Shown: in pieces, positions 35,801 through 42,975 of the stretch
Layout of the letters: every line of letters starts with the position of its first letter
Position numbering within the stretch: the first letter of the stretch is position 1
NCBI GenBank assembly: GCA_035292585.1
Contig: DATDPU010000020.1
Coordinates: forward strand, 1 to 64,000
Direction of reading: 5' to 3'
DNA: 64,000 nucleotides
DNA from: DASSFZ01 sp035292585
Lineage (GTDB): Bacteria; Chloroflexota; Anaerolineae; Fen-1058
The notes under the pieces: model-generated
Told to the model about the DNA's origin: nothing
Seen by the model: the letters and a program-made list of their open reading frames with translations, nothing else
Database searches by the model: none
Program-made: the position numbers and the translations under genes

Positions 35801-36480
35801 CGTGGGCCGAGGTCGGCATGGCAGCGAAGGTGGGCAGCCAGGTGCAGCGCTTGTGGGCTGCGCAAGGCATCGGCTTGATCGAGCCGGCGCTGGGTATGCG
35901 CGTGCTGGAGCAATTGCTGACCCAGACGTTCGTGCAGGTTGGCGTCGTACCCTTTGATTGGGAACGTTTTGCGCAACAGACCCAGAACATTGATCGGCCT
36001 GTGCTCCGCGAATTGCTGCACGCGCCGCAGACTACGGCGCACACAGCCCGGACCGGGCTGACGCGCGAGGCGTTGCTGGCCGCACCCGATCGACCCGCCG
36101 CATTGCAGACCTACTTGGCCGCTCTGGTCATGCGGACAATGCGCGTGTCCGAGCTCGATCCGGCTCAGTCGCTCAGCGAGCTCGGCCTCGACTCGCTGAT
36201 GGCCGTAGAGATGAAGAACCGCATCGAAGCCGATCTAGGGCTGGTCGTGCCAATGGTGAAGTTCTTGCAAGGGCCAACTATCGTCCAGCTCACGGCGCAG
36301 GTTCTCGAACGTTTGACGGATGGCGCACCCGATTCGGCCGCACTGCCCGTAGCGCCCGCGATGGGAGACGAGCAGTCCGAGACAAAACAGTTATTGGCAA
36401 ACCTGGAGGCCTTGTCCGACGCAGAGGTGGATTCGCTGCTGAAGGACTTGATCGTTCCGGCGGAGAATGCGCATGAGTGA
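29884..36480 (+). CDS. Type I PKS, fully reducing module KS-AT-DH-ER-KR-ACP
   Basis: A 2198-aa module with the same domain order as the gene at 2834-9424. The KS has Cys206 (DTACSSS). The AT has Ser660 (GHSVGEY) and HAFH near 760, so malonyl-CoA. The DH is canonical with His968 (HRVYGVPLFP) and Asp1137 (LLDACFQ). The ER (about 1481-1789) has HAAAGGVGLAA and the LGLYPG Tyr. The KR from about 1801 has LDD and Tyr1945, but the residue 13 before the Tyr is Ala1932; a Ser sits one place earlier (FSAGAA). The ACP serine is Ser2104. GAGGA lies 8 nt before the ATG. The C-terminal helix SDAEVDSLLKDL precedes an 8-bp overlap with the NRPS gene, so this is the natural donor to the condensation domain. 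Confidence 0.93.
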   Translation: MSVSSESSDRKALLKNAMAAIDDLQAKLDAANRARTEPIAIVGLACRFPGGAHDPAAYWQLLHEGRDAVREYPAERRQLIGVDAETMETDAAWYGGFLDDIEQFDPKFFGIAPREAATMDPQQRLALEVSWEALESAGIAPDSLGGSPTGVFLGITTNDYSQLAKAGGPDQLDVYVATGSALNAAPGRVAYTLGLQGPCMAIDTACSSSLVALHQACQSLRNRESDLALAGGVNTILMPEAFICFNKWGMMAPDGRCKTFDARADGFVRGEGCGVIVLKRLSDAQAAHDNILAVIRGSAVNQDGHSSGLTVPNGPAQEAVIRKALAFAGIEPGAVDYVEAHGTGTSLGDPIEVEAIGAALGTGRTRPLMLGSVKTNIGHLESASGIAGLIKVVLAMQHEELPPHLHLRERSPRIPWPDFPIVIPTEPVAWTRGERARIAGVSAFGFSGTNAHVVLEEAPETNPHPQPLSLTGRGAGMRVSERPLHILSLSAKSEQALKELAARHASQLSNTPTHTLASYCFTANTGRAHFAQRAALVAASPEELRERLANLTAGEASKKRPKIAFLFTGQGAQYVGMGRQLYEAEPTFRATLDKCDALLRPYLNQSLIAILYPEQSTINSHQSSIDETAFTQPALFALEYALAELWQSWGIAPSAVMGHSVGEYVAACVAGVFSLEDGLKLIVERARLMQALPRDGEMAAVFADEATVAQAIAPYTQDVAIAAINGPEAVVISGRCESVRLALQTLEAQGFRSRALNVSHAFHSPLMEPMLDAFEQTAASVAYSAPRSDLISNVTGRLASDGEATSAAYWRRHIRQAVRFADSIQALHELGYDTFVEIGPSPTLLSMAQRCSPDATAAWLPSLRKGQDDWRIMLDSLGALYVRGADVNWAGLDRDYRRQKVVLPTYPFQRQRYWLESGRKPLDSRRSQVENRPGGHPLLGQRLRSPRLKDIVFESNLGIDWPTFLNDHRVYGVPLFPATGYLELGMAAAQQVLGHGSHVLEEVEIQEALVLPADGARVVQVTISPVENGIAVFQVFSLEDEPEPVWRLHTTGKIHANSGADTSASVSLADIRERCAQAILADDYYRRLADAGLDYGASFRNIRQLWRGEGAAVGQIALSATLAPEASLYQIHPALLDACFQLLGAALPDTYATDTTVYVPVGLEEFRVYRPGQAQVWGQARVDADVEGAEVLTGEVRLFDETGLVVAEISGLRLKRASRGAIRQAAHARVDDWIYAIEWRPQMLPSESAARAPGNWLILADQGGIGDGLAAQLRAQGETCILVRPGDQYRVLEADCWQIDPARPADFTQLLADTIEHSERPYRGAIHLWGLDAPREITADALAAIKVSLYGGTLYLTQALARYAEANPALLNGARLWVTTRGAQSVESDAAPVSVAQAPLWGLGRTIALEHPELRCTCVDLDPSGDATQAVLAELSGTDKENQVAFRDGKRYVARLARMPKWSHNSAQSGQQAFELKAPADGILDNLSREPATRQRPGPHDIEVRVRASGLNFRDVLNALGLYPGPAIALGNECAGVVETIGEGATGFKAGDEVIALAPGTFKTFAIAASNLVFAKPANLSFEEAVTIPTTFLTAYYGLHHLADIKAGDRVLIHAAAGGVGLAAVQLALRAGAEVFGTAGSPEKRAYLESIGVPHVLNSRTLDFANEIKALTNGAGVHIVLNSLADDFIPKSLSVLADGGCFLEIGKRGIWTTQQVAEFNSTLTYHAYDLAEVSQRQPELIQSMLSQLLADFASGALKPLPLRAFSIEHARDAFRFMAQAKQIGKIVITQPTNQLSIRPAATYLITGGLGGLGLTVARWLVERGARNLVLMGRTRPSDAAQKTLDELERLGAKVSMVLGDVANRDDVARAVSGLAAPLRGIIHAAGTLDDGPMSQMTWPRFQAVLAPKVDGAWHLHTLTQVIPLDFFVMFSAGAALLGSPGQSNYAAANAFLDGLAHYRHALGLPALSINWGAWAEVGMAAKVGSQVQRLWAAQGIGLIEPALGMRVLEQLLTQTFVQVGVVPFDWERFAQQTQNIDRPVLRELLHAPQTTAHTARTGLTREALLAAPDRPAALQTYLAALVMRTMRVSELDPAQSLSELGLDSLMAVEMKNRIEADLGLVVPMVKFLQGPTIVQLTAQVLERLTDGAPDSAALPVAPAMGDEQSETKQLLANLEALSDAEVDSLLKDLIVPAENAHE
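31267..31320. repeat. CCCTCTCCC palindrome in a KS-AT linker, copy 3
   Basis: A third copy, in the 29884-36480 gene at the same linker, encodes PLSLTGRGAGMRV. The equivalent linkers of the genes at 2834 and 22114 lack it. Confidence 0.88.
31398..31436. repeat. Degenerate CCAA tract, KS-AT linker
   Basis: CCAACT, CCAAC and CACACC units encode QLSNTPTHTLAS in the 29884 gene, at the usual KS-AT linker. Confidence 0.6.
31724..31759. repeat. CAATCAA/CAATCAT heptads in AT loop
   Basis: A heptad array without any inserted hairpin lies in the 29884 gene, encoding EQSTINSHQSSID at the same AT loop. Confidence 0.75.
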
Positions 36481-39400
36481 AGTGCAGGCAGACCTGACGA
36501 ACCTTTCGCCCGAAAAGAAACGCGAGCTGCTGGCGCAGCTGCTTCAGAAGAAGTTGAGCGCCACGCAGGCGGTGCTGCCGCTGTCGTACGGGCAGCAGTC
36601 GATGTGGTTCATGTACCAGCTGGCGCCGGACAGCCCGGCCTATAACGTCTCCTTCACGGCGCGCATTTGTTCAGCGGTCGATATTCCGGCGCTGACGCGT
36701 GCTTTTCAGACGCTGCTCGATCGACACGCGTGCCTGCGCACGACGTTTACCATGCAAGAGGGCATACCCGTTCAAGTGATCCCCGGCTATCGCGAGCTGG
36801 TTCTGGAACAGGTGGACGCTTCAGCGCTCACCGAGCCAGAACTGCGGCAAGAGATCACTCGGGCTTATGAGCGCCCCTTCGATCTCGAACACGGCCCCAT
36901 CTTTCGCGTGTACCTCTTCACACGCTCGGCCACGGATCACGTCCTGCTCATCGTCGCACATCACATTGCGTTCGACGGGTGGTCGGCCTGGATTCTGCTG
37001 GACGAGTTCCGCACGGCTTACATCGCGGAGCAGGCCGGCGCGCGCGCAAGCCTGCCGCCGCTCAGCCGGCAGTACATCGACTTTGTCAAATGGCAAACAG
37101 AGATGCTGGTCGGTTCGGAAGGAAAACAGCACGAGGCTTATTGGCTTCAGCAGCTGGCTGGCGAAGCAGCTCCCCTCGACCTGGCGACCGATCGACCGCG
37201 CCCGCCGATGCAGACGTTTTACGGCGCGAGCCATGAATTCATGTTGAGCGCGGCCCTGGCCGCGCAGGTCAAGACGCTCGCCAAAGCCAGGCAGACGACA
37301 CCCTATACGCTGCTCCTGGCTGCGTTTCAGGTGTTGCTGCATCGGTATACCGGCCAGGCGGATGTATGGGTCGGCTCGCCGACCATCGGGCGGAGTCACG
37401 CCGAGTTCGCCGGTATTATTGGTGACTTTATCAACACGAATGTGATGCGCGCCAAGCTGTCCGGCAACCCGACCTTCACGGCGTTCCTCAATCAGATGCG
37501 GCAGACCGTGCTCGACGCGCTTGAGCACCAGGACTATCCCTTCACGCTGCTGGTCGAGAAGCTGATGACGAGGCCCGATCCCAGCCGCTCGCCGCTGTTC
37601 CAGGTCGCCTTCGACCTTCAACGTTTACATCGCTTCGACGAGCTCGCTGTTCTCTTCGTGCCGGGCAAGTCAGAGGATCACGTCGAAGTCGGCGGGTTGG
37701 TATTCAAAGCGTATCCTTTGCCGCAGCAAGAAGGCATGTTTGATCTCACACTGCAAATCGTCGAATTGGGCAATACATTCGGGGGTGCTTTCAAATACAA
37801 CCTTGATCTATTCGATGCAGCGACCATCGCGCGGATGGCCGGGCATTTCCAGATGCTGTTGACGAGCATCGTCGCCGATCCCGATCGGCGTGTGTCCGAT
37901 CTGCCCCTCTTGACCGAGGCCGAACGGCATCAGCTCCTGGTCGAATGGAACGACACGCGAACCGACTATGCCGATTATTTGTGTGTTCATCACTTGCTGG
38001 AGGCGCAAGTCGCGCGCACGCCCAACGCCATCGCGGCGACCTGCGAGAGTGAGCGCTTGACCTATCGCCAGTTGAACGAGCGCGCCAATCAACTCGCCCA
38101 CTATCTGAAGCAACTCGGCGTCGGCCCCGAAACGCTCGTCGGTATTTCGGTCGAACGCTCGCTCGACATGCTCGTCGGCCTGCTGGGGATCCTCAAGGCG
38201 GGAGGCGCTTACGTCCCGCTCGACCCGGCCTTCCCCAAAGAGCGCATCGCGTTCATGCTTCACGACGCGCAGTGTCCGGTGCTGATCACGCAGCAGCACC
38301 TGGTCGCCGAGTTGCCCGAACATGCGGCGCGCGTCGTGTGCCTCGACGCCGACTGGCCCACGATCGCTCAAGCGAGCACGTCGCCGGTCGAGAGCGAGGT
38401 GACCGCCGAGAATCTGGCCTACGTCCTGTACACCTCCGGCTCGACCGGCAAACCCAAAGGCGTGCAGATTCTGCATCGCGCCTTGGCCAACTTCCTGCTG
38501 TCGATGCAGACTGAGCCTGGGCTATCGCCGGAAGATATTCTGCTCTCGGTGACCACGCTGTCCTTCGACATCGCCGGGCTGGAGCTTTACCTGCCGCTCA
38601 TCACCGGCGCGCGAGTCGTCATCGCCAGCCGTGACGTTGCCGTCGACGGCCCGCGCCTGCTGGCGTTACTCAACCAGTCGGGCGCAACCCTCATGCAGGC
38701 GACTCCTGCTACCTGGCGCATGTTGGTCGATTCGGGATGGAGCGACAGCCCCGGCTTGAAGATGCTGTGCGGCGGCGAAGCTCTGCCGGTTGATTTGGCC
38801 CGCCAGATGCTTGAGCGGGGCGGCGCGTTGTGGAATATGTACGGCCCGACTGAGACCACGATCTGGTCGTCCGTGTGCCTGATCGAGGCGGACGCCGAGT
38901 GGATTCCTCTCGGTCACCCGATTGCCAACACGCAGTTCTACATCCTCGACGCGCAGCGGCAGCCCGCGCCCATCGGCGTGCCCGGCGAGCTGTATATCGG
39001 CGGCGACGGCGTGGCGCGCGGCTACCTCAACCGGCCGGAGTTGACGGCGGAGAGGTTTGTCTCCAATCCCTTTAGAAAGGATGAAGGCGGAGGGATGAGG
39101 GCTGAAAGGGAGAAACTTCCTTCAGCCTTCATCCCTCACACCGCACTGCAACCACACAGTGGGTGCAAGTGTCCCTCAGCCCTTCTCTACAAAACCGGCG
39201 ATCTCGTCCGTTACCGCCGCGATGGCAATATCGAGTTCATCGGCCGCGTCGATTTCCAGGTGAAGATTCGCGGCTTCCGCATCGAACTGGGCGAGATCGA
39301 AGCGGCGCTCAGCCGGCATCCTGGCGTGCGCCAGGCTGTCGTGATCGTTCGCGAGGACACGCCGGGCGACAAACGCCTCGCCGCCTATATCACGACGCAC

Positions 39401-39898
39401 CAAGCGCCTGCGCCTGACACCGCCGAGATCCGCCGCTACCTCAGAGACAGCTTGCCGGATTATATGATCCCGTCGGCCTGCGTCGCGCTGGAGACGTTGC
39501 CGCTCACGCCCAACGGGAAGATCGACCGCAAGGCGTTGCCCGCGCCAGAGCTCGGCATTCGCGACGAGGGCTACGCCGCGCCCACGACCGAAATGGAGAA
39601 ACTTGTCGCCGGCGTGTGGCAAGACGTGCTCCAGCTTGATCAGGTTGGTCTGTACGACAACTTCTTCGACCTGGGCGGACACTCACTTGCTTCCGTTCAA
39701 GTTGTTTCTCGGCTCGAACAATTGACGGGCAGCCGCATCAACCCGGCGCTGATTCGGTTGCAGACACTCGGCCAGCTGGCGGCGTCTTACGAACAACAGC
39801 AGGCCAATCCGGCTCCGAGCGAAGCGCCGCGATCCGCAGGGGGCGTCAGCCGTTTGTTTCGGGCTGTGCGCCGGGCCGTTTCGATGGGCGACAGGTGA
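36473..39898 (+). CDS. Non-ribosomal peptide synthetase module C-A-PCP, probable glycine
   Basis: A 1141-aa module. After an N-terminal helix (SPEKKRELLAQLLQKK) comes a condensation domain (about 41-470) with the catalytic HHIAFDG. The adenylation domain (about 505-990) has YTSGSTGKPKG, MYGPTETT and a final NGKIDRKALP. The specificity residues read as D-I-L-Q-L-G-M-I-W-K, which to my recollection is a glycine-type code. The carrier serine is Ser1071 (LGGHSLA). There is no epimerase, thioesterase or reductase after it. About 36 residues (866-903), encoded by palindromic repeats, interrupt the A domain between SNPF and LYKTGDLV, where relatives have a short loop. Start: ATG 36473 has CGGAG 7 nt upstream; ATG 36467 is also in frame. 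It should condense the polyketide acyl chain with an amino acid, giving an N-acyl-amino-acyl thioester. Confidence 0.92.
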   Translation: MSEVQADLTNLSPEKKRELLAQLLQKKLSATQAVLPLSYGQQSMWFMYQLAPDSPAYNVSFTARICSAVDIPALTRAFQTLLDRHACLRTTFTMQEGIPVQVIPGYRELVLEQVDASALTEPELRQEITRAYERPFDLEHGPIFRVYLFTRSATDHVLLIVAHHIAFDGWSAWILLDEFRTAYIAEQAGARASLPPLSRQYIDFVKWQTEMLVGSEGKQHEAYWLQQLAGEAAPLDLATDRPRPPMQTFYGASHEFMLSAALAAQVKTLAKARQTTPYTLLLAAFQVLLHRYTGQADVWVGSPTIGRSHAEFAGIIGDFINTNVMRAKLSGNPTFTAFLNQMRQTVLDALEHQDYPFTLLVEKLMTRPDPSRSPLFQVAFDLQRLHRFDELAVLFVPGKSEDHVEVGGLVFKAYPLPQQEGMFDLTLQIVELGNTFGGAFKYNLDLFDAATIARMAGHFQMLLTSIVADPDRRVSDLPLLTEAERHQLLVEWNDTRTDYADYLCVHHLLEAQVARTPNAIAATCESERLTYRQLNERANQLAHYLKQLGVGPETLVGISVERSLDMLVGLLGILKAGGAYVPLDPAFPKERIAFMLHDAQCPVLITQQHLVAELPEHAARVVCLDADWPTIAQASTSPVESEVTAENLAYVLYTSGSTGKPKGVQILHRALANFLLSMQTEPGLSPEDILLSVTTLSFDIAGLELYLPLITGARVVIASRDVAVDGPRLLALLNQSGATLMQATPATWRMLVDSGWSDSPGLKMLCGGEALPVDLARQMLERGGALWNMYGPTETTIWSSVCLIEADAEWIPLGHPIANTQFYILDAQRQPAPIGVPGELYIGGDGVARGYLNRPELTAERFVSNPFRKDEGGGMRAEREKLPSAFIPHTALQPHSGCKCPSALLYKTGDLVRYRRDGNIEFIGRVDFQVKIRGFRIELGEIEAALSRHPGVRQAVVIVREDTPGDKRLAAYITTHQAPAPDTAEIRRYLRDSLPDYMIPSACVALETLPLTPNGKIDRKALPAPELGIRDEGYAAPTTEMEKLVAGVWQDVLQLDQVGLYDNFFDLGGHSLASVQVVSRLEQLTGSRINPALIRLQTLGQLAASYEQQQANPAPSEAPRSAGGVSRLFRAVRRAVSMGDR
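39073..39182. repeat. Composite repeat inside the NRPS adenylation domain
   Basis: GGATGAAGG-type and CTTCATCCCTC-type inverted arms enclose a second element at 39137-39172, which is the inverted relative of those at 51574 and 53181. The whole is translated without a stop. Confidence 0.8.
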
Positions 39899-39907
39899 GC
39901 ATCAACC

Positions 39908-40954
39908 ATGAATACATATTTGAAACGCGCCGGTTTCATTGCCCTGATGGCGCTGACGTTGATAGCAGGAATAGCGATTGGCTTTCGGTTGGGGCGTACG
40001 AGTCTGTCACCCGTGGGAACCACAGCGACTTCCGCGCCTCAACCGACCTCAGCGCCGACACTGCCCACCGGCGTTCCAGCCGAGATGGTGGGGGTTGGCG
40101 TATTGAGCGACAGCAATTCCGACGAGTATCGCGCCGACGATAATCGCGGTGGGGAGTACGCCGCGACGACGCTGAACTGGTTGGAACTGCTGGCGCAGCG
40201 GCGCGGATTGAACTTCGGCGCGTGGGGGGATTGGGACGAGTGGCGGCGAACCGGTTACGAGTACAACTGGTCGCACTCCGGCGCGCTCACGCACGATCTC
40301 ATCCGATTCAACGCGCACACAGGACTGGCCCGGCAGGTAGCGGAGGGTAAAGTGTCGCACGTGCTGGTCTGGGTCGGCGTCAACGACTTCGCCGTGTGGA
40401 ACGGCAATTACGCATCGATATACAACGGCGATTTGAGTGACGACGAGATCCAGGCCGGGATCGAGAGCATCGTCGCCGACGTTACGACCATGGTCGATAC
40501 CGTGCGGGCAGCAGGCCCGGTGAAGATAGCACTGGTGACGATAGGGGATTTAGGGATTGCGCCCGATACGGCAGCCGCATATCCCGACGCCGAAGGACGC
40601 AGCCGCGTGAGCGCAATCGTCGACTCGATCAATACGCAACTGAAAGCGATGGCGCAGGAGCGCGGCGTGGCGATGATCGATGCACAAGCCTTGCTGGTCG
40701 CGCTCGCGGCGCGCGCCGATGCCAATGGCGCATTGCACATGGGCGCTGAGACCATCTCAACCTTCGCCAAAGGCAACGAGCCACACAGCGGGCGATTGGA
40801 CGATGCGCCAGGTCACGCGGGGACGATCATGTCGGGCGTGATCGCCAATGCGCTCTTCGTCGAGCCTTTCAACCAGGCGTTCGGGTTGAACATCGCGCCA
40901 CTGACCGATGAAGAAATCTTGGAGAGCGCCGGACTCGCCAGTGGAGCACACTAG
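39908..40954 (+). CDS. Membrane-anchored SGNH/GDSL-type hydrolase
   Basis: A 348-aa protein whose gene starts 9 bp after the NRPS stop, so the two are probably co-translated. An N-terminal hydrophobic segment (about residues 8-28) and a Ser/Pro/Thr-rich stretch suggest export with a signal anchor. Candidate SGNH blocks are Ser69 in SDSNSDEY, the HSGA segment, Asn159 in WVGVNDF and His303 in DAPGHAG. The last block has one residue more than the usual DxxH. Family members are esterases, lipases or acyl-transfer enzymes. Because the assembly line lacks a thioesterase, a role in release or in later modification of the product is possible, but the predicted location outside the membrane argues for the latter. 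The start is the only ATG near the coupled position. Confidence 0.72.
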   Translation: MNTYLKRAGFIALMALTLIAGIAIGFRLGRTSLSPVGTTATSAPQPTSAPTLPTGVPAEMVGVGVLSDSNSDEYRADDNRGGEYAATTLNWLELLAQRRGLNFGAWGDWDEWRRTGYEYNWSHSGALTHDLIRFNAHTGLARQVAEGKVSHVLVWVGVNDFAVWNGNYASIYNGDLSDDEIQAGIESIVADVTTMVDTVRAAGPVKIALVTIGDLGIAPDTAAAYPDAEGRSRVSAIVDSINTQLKAMAQERGVAMIDAQALLVALAARADANGALHMGAETISTFAKGNEPHSGRLDDAPGHAGTIMSGVIANALFVEPFNQAFGLNIAPLTDEEILESAGLASGAH

Positions 40955-40983
40955 TGCTTCAACAATCTGAAATTGCGTAGTTC

Positions 40984-41027
40984 CCGCCGCAGTTGAACTG
41001 CGGCGGACGGCAGTGCAACTGCCGTCC
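40984..41027. repeat. Double-hairpin element, copy 2
   Basis: CCGCCGCAGTT-G-AACTGCGGCGG is followed by GGACGGCAGT-GCA-ACTGCCGTCC after the SGNH gene. It shares arms, loop and a TCTGAAAT-type flank with copy 1. It may act as a transcript-stabilising structure; there is no T-run, so it is not a classical terminator. Confidence 0.85.
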
Positions 41028-41057
41028 GAACCCCGCAAAATTAAGTGGTCGGGGTAC

Positions 41058-41175
41058 TAGAGCGGTTTCCAGGTTGATTTACGGAACGACAGTCCCCGTA
41101 GCGTAGCGGAGTGGGATACGCATTACGGAAACGGCTGGAATCGCGCGTATTGCGTATCCCGTAAGCCGTAAACCA
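41058..41175. repeat. TAGAGCG palindromic element, copy A
   Basis: This fills the spacer before the hydrolase pair. It starts TAGAGCGGTTTCC and includes the inner dyad GGGATACGCA/TGCGTATCCC (41113-41122, 41151-41160). Its first 28 bases recur exactly, inverted, at 42969-42996. Confidence 0.85.
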
Positions 41176-41203
41176 AGGTGGAATGCGCCATGATTGGAGA
41201 TCA

Positions 41204-42013
41204 ATGACGACAGGTTCAACTGCCGGTGAAGCATTCTACTTTGGAGCACCCGATTCGCCGTTGTTCGGCTACTATCACGCGCCAGCTGCCGGGCCGCGCG
41301 CCCTCGGCCTGGTCCTCTGCCATCCGATGGGGCACGAGTATGTCCGCGCCCACCGCGCGATGGGACAACTGGCGATTCGGTTGGCGCGCGCCGGCTTTCC
41401 CGCACTCCGTTTCGATTACACCGGCTGCGGCGATTCGGCCGGCTCGGATGAGCTGGGCGACATCCATCGTTGGCAAGCCGACATCACAGCTGCCATCGAC
41501 GCGCTGCGGAAACACAGCGGCGCGCGATCAATCGGACTGATTGGCCTGCGGCTCGGCGCAGCGCTGGCGGCGACGGTCGCGGCGCAGCGAGCGGATATTG
41601 CGACTGTGGTGTTGTGGGAACCCATCGTCGAGGGACAGGCGTATCTGCACGAATTGCGAGAGCTGCACCAGGATAAACTCTGGCACTTTCTGGGCAAGGC
41701 GCAGCAGGCGGCGCCGCGCGATCATCCCACAGAGCTGATGGGCTTTCCACTGCCCGCGACGCTATGCTCCCAGATAGAAGCGATGGATTTATTGGCCCTG
41801 GTGCAGAAACCGTTAGGCCACGTCTTCATCGTTCAGCGCGAGGAACAACCCTCAGTCGCGCGGTTCAGCGAACATCTCACGCAGCTGGGCGCGCGCGTGC
41901 AACTTCAGCAAATGGACAGTCCGATGATTTGGACGGAAGATCCGGACAAGGGATTAGTGCCCCATCACACGCTTCAGGCGATTATCAAATGGTTGTCCGA
42001 GGTAAGCACATGA
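41204..42013 (+). CDS. Alpha/beta-hydrolase with Arg at the nucleophile elbow
   Basis: A 269-aa alpha/beta-hydrolase fold protein. The oxyanion-hole strand reads LCHPMGHEY and is followed by LRFDYTGCGDS. The elbow that usually reads GxSxG is Gly114-Leu-Arg116-Leu-Gly118, so the serine nucleophile is absent. This matches my recollection of the exosortase-associated hydrolase 2 family (TIGR03101). Its stop overlaps the next start as ATGA, so the two are translationally coupled, and that partner resembles hydrolase 1. Start: ATG 41204 with GGAGA just upstream was chosen; ATG 41183 is in frame and would add seven residues. The upstream 150 bp is a palindromic repeat. Function in such pairs is not established; exopolysaccharide maturation is only an association. 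Confidence 0.75.
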   Translation: MTTGSTAGEAFYFGAPDSPLFGYYHAPAAGPRALGLVLCHPMGHEYVRAHRAMGQLAIRLARAGFPALRFDYTGCGDSAGSDELGDIHRWQADITAAIDALRKHSGARSIGLIGLRLGAALAATVAAQRADIATVVLWEPIVEGQAYLHELRELHQDKLWHFLGKAQQAAPRDHPTELMGFPLPATLCSQIEAMDLLALVQKPLGHVFIVQREEQPSVARFSEHLTQLGARVQLQQMDSPMIWTEDPDKGLVPHHTLQAIIKWLSEVST

Positions 42014-42975
42014 AAGAAGAAGTCATCCTCCTGGGCCGATCGAAAACACTGCTGGGCATCCTCACCTTGCCGGCGCGCGCGCCGCAAGCCGCGCAACAGC
42101 CAGCCATCATCCTGCTGAACGCCGGATTGATTCACCGCATCGGGCCTAATCGCATTTACGTGAAACTCGCGCGGCGGTTGGCCGATCTGGGCTTCACGGT
42201 GCTCCGCTTCGATCTTTCGGGCATCGGCGATAGCCCGGCGCGCGCCGATCACGTGCCGTTCGAGCAGAGCGCGATCCTGGAAGTGCAGGATGCCATGAAC
42301 ACTCTCGCTCAAAGCCACGGCATTCGAGAGTTTCTGCTGATGGGGCACTGCTCGGGAGCCGTCAATTCGTTCCGCGCGGCGTGCCAGGATGCGCGCGTGG
42401 TGGGCGCTGTCTTGATCAATCCCGAAGGCGGCAACGAGCAATGGACCGAATACGACAAAAAGCGCAAGGTCGCGCGCTATTATCAAAACTATTACGGGCG
42501 CGGCGCCTTGGCCGATGCGAGCCGTTGGCGCAAGCTGCTATCCGGGCAAGCGGATTATCGGAGCATTCTCCGCAACTTGTTTCGCGGCATCATCGGCAAC
42601 AAGGTCTCGACGCTCCTGTTTCGACTGAAGCGGGTGTGGCCGGGCAGCCGAAAATCGGCCCAAGACCCCGCCCTTGCCGAACAGACTATCCAGGGCATGC
42701 GTCTCCTGGTCGACCGTGGCACGCGCCTGCTCGTCATTCACTCCGAAGGTAGCTCGGGCCGGGAACATCTACAGACGCTCTTGGGCCACACGCTCAAAGA
42801 GCTGCAAGCCACGGGGCGGTTCAAGATGATCGTCATTCCCCAATCGGATCATCTTTTTACGCTACTCCGTAGCCAGGCTGAATTGTTTGCCGCCATCGAA
42901 GGCTGGCTGACGAGAACAGTCACGGAATACGCACTACGCGCGATTCCAGAGGTTTCCGTAGTGCGTATTCCGTAA
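42010..42975 (+). CDS. Alpha/beta-hydrolase with Cys nucleophile elbow
   Basis: A 321-aa alpha/beta-hydrolase coupled to the preceding gene by an ATGA overlap. The early strand ends in LLNAGLIHRIGP and is followed by LRFDLSGIGDSP. The elbow is Gly112-His-Cys114-Ser-Gly116, so Cys occupies the nucleophile position. A likely catalytic His is His281 in QSDHLF. The pattern recalls the exosortase-associated hydrolase 1 family (TIGR03100), and the pair normally sits in exopolysaccharide loci. The last 17 or so residues and the stop codon are encoded by a palindromic element (42922-42996), so the natural C-terminus was probably replaced when the element arrived. The frame is open further upstream, but ATG 42010 is the coupled start. 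Confidence 0.75.
   Translation: MKEEVILLGRSKTLLGILTLPARAPQAAQQPAIILLNAGLIHRIGPNRIYVKLARRLADLGFTVLRFDLSGIGDSPARADHVPFEQSAILEVQDAMNTLAQSHGIREFLLMGHCSGAVNSFRAACQDARVVGAVLINPEGGNEQWTEYDKKRKVARYYQNYYGRGALADASRWRKLLSGQADYRSILRNLFRGIIGNKVSTLLFRLKRVWPGSRKSAQDPALAEQTIQGMRLLVDRGTRLLVIHSEGSSGREHLQTLLGHTLKELQATGRFKMIVIPQSDHLFTLLRSQAELFAAIEGWLTRTVTEYALRAIPEVSVVRIP

Noticed and set aside
39073..39182. Frameshift or assembly error inside the NRPS A domain
   Set aside because: The frame is intact on both sides and the extra DNA is made of repeats found elsewhere in the window, so a real insertion is more likely.
40984..41027. Rho-independent terminator after the SGNH gene
   Set aside because: The hairpins are strong but lack a following T-run, and the same structure occurs inside the PKS operon at 28848, where full termination would be unlikely.
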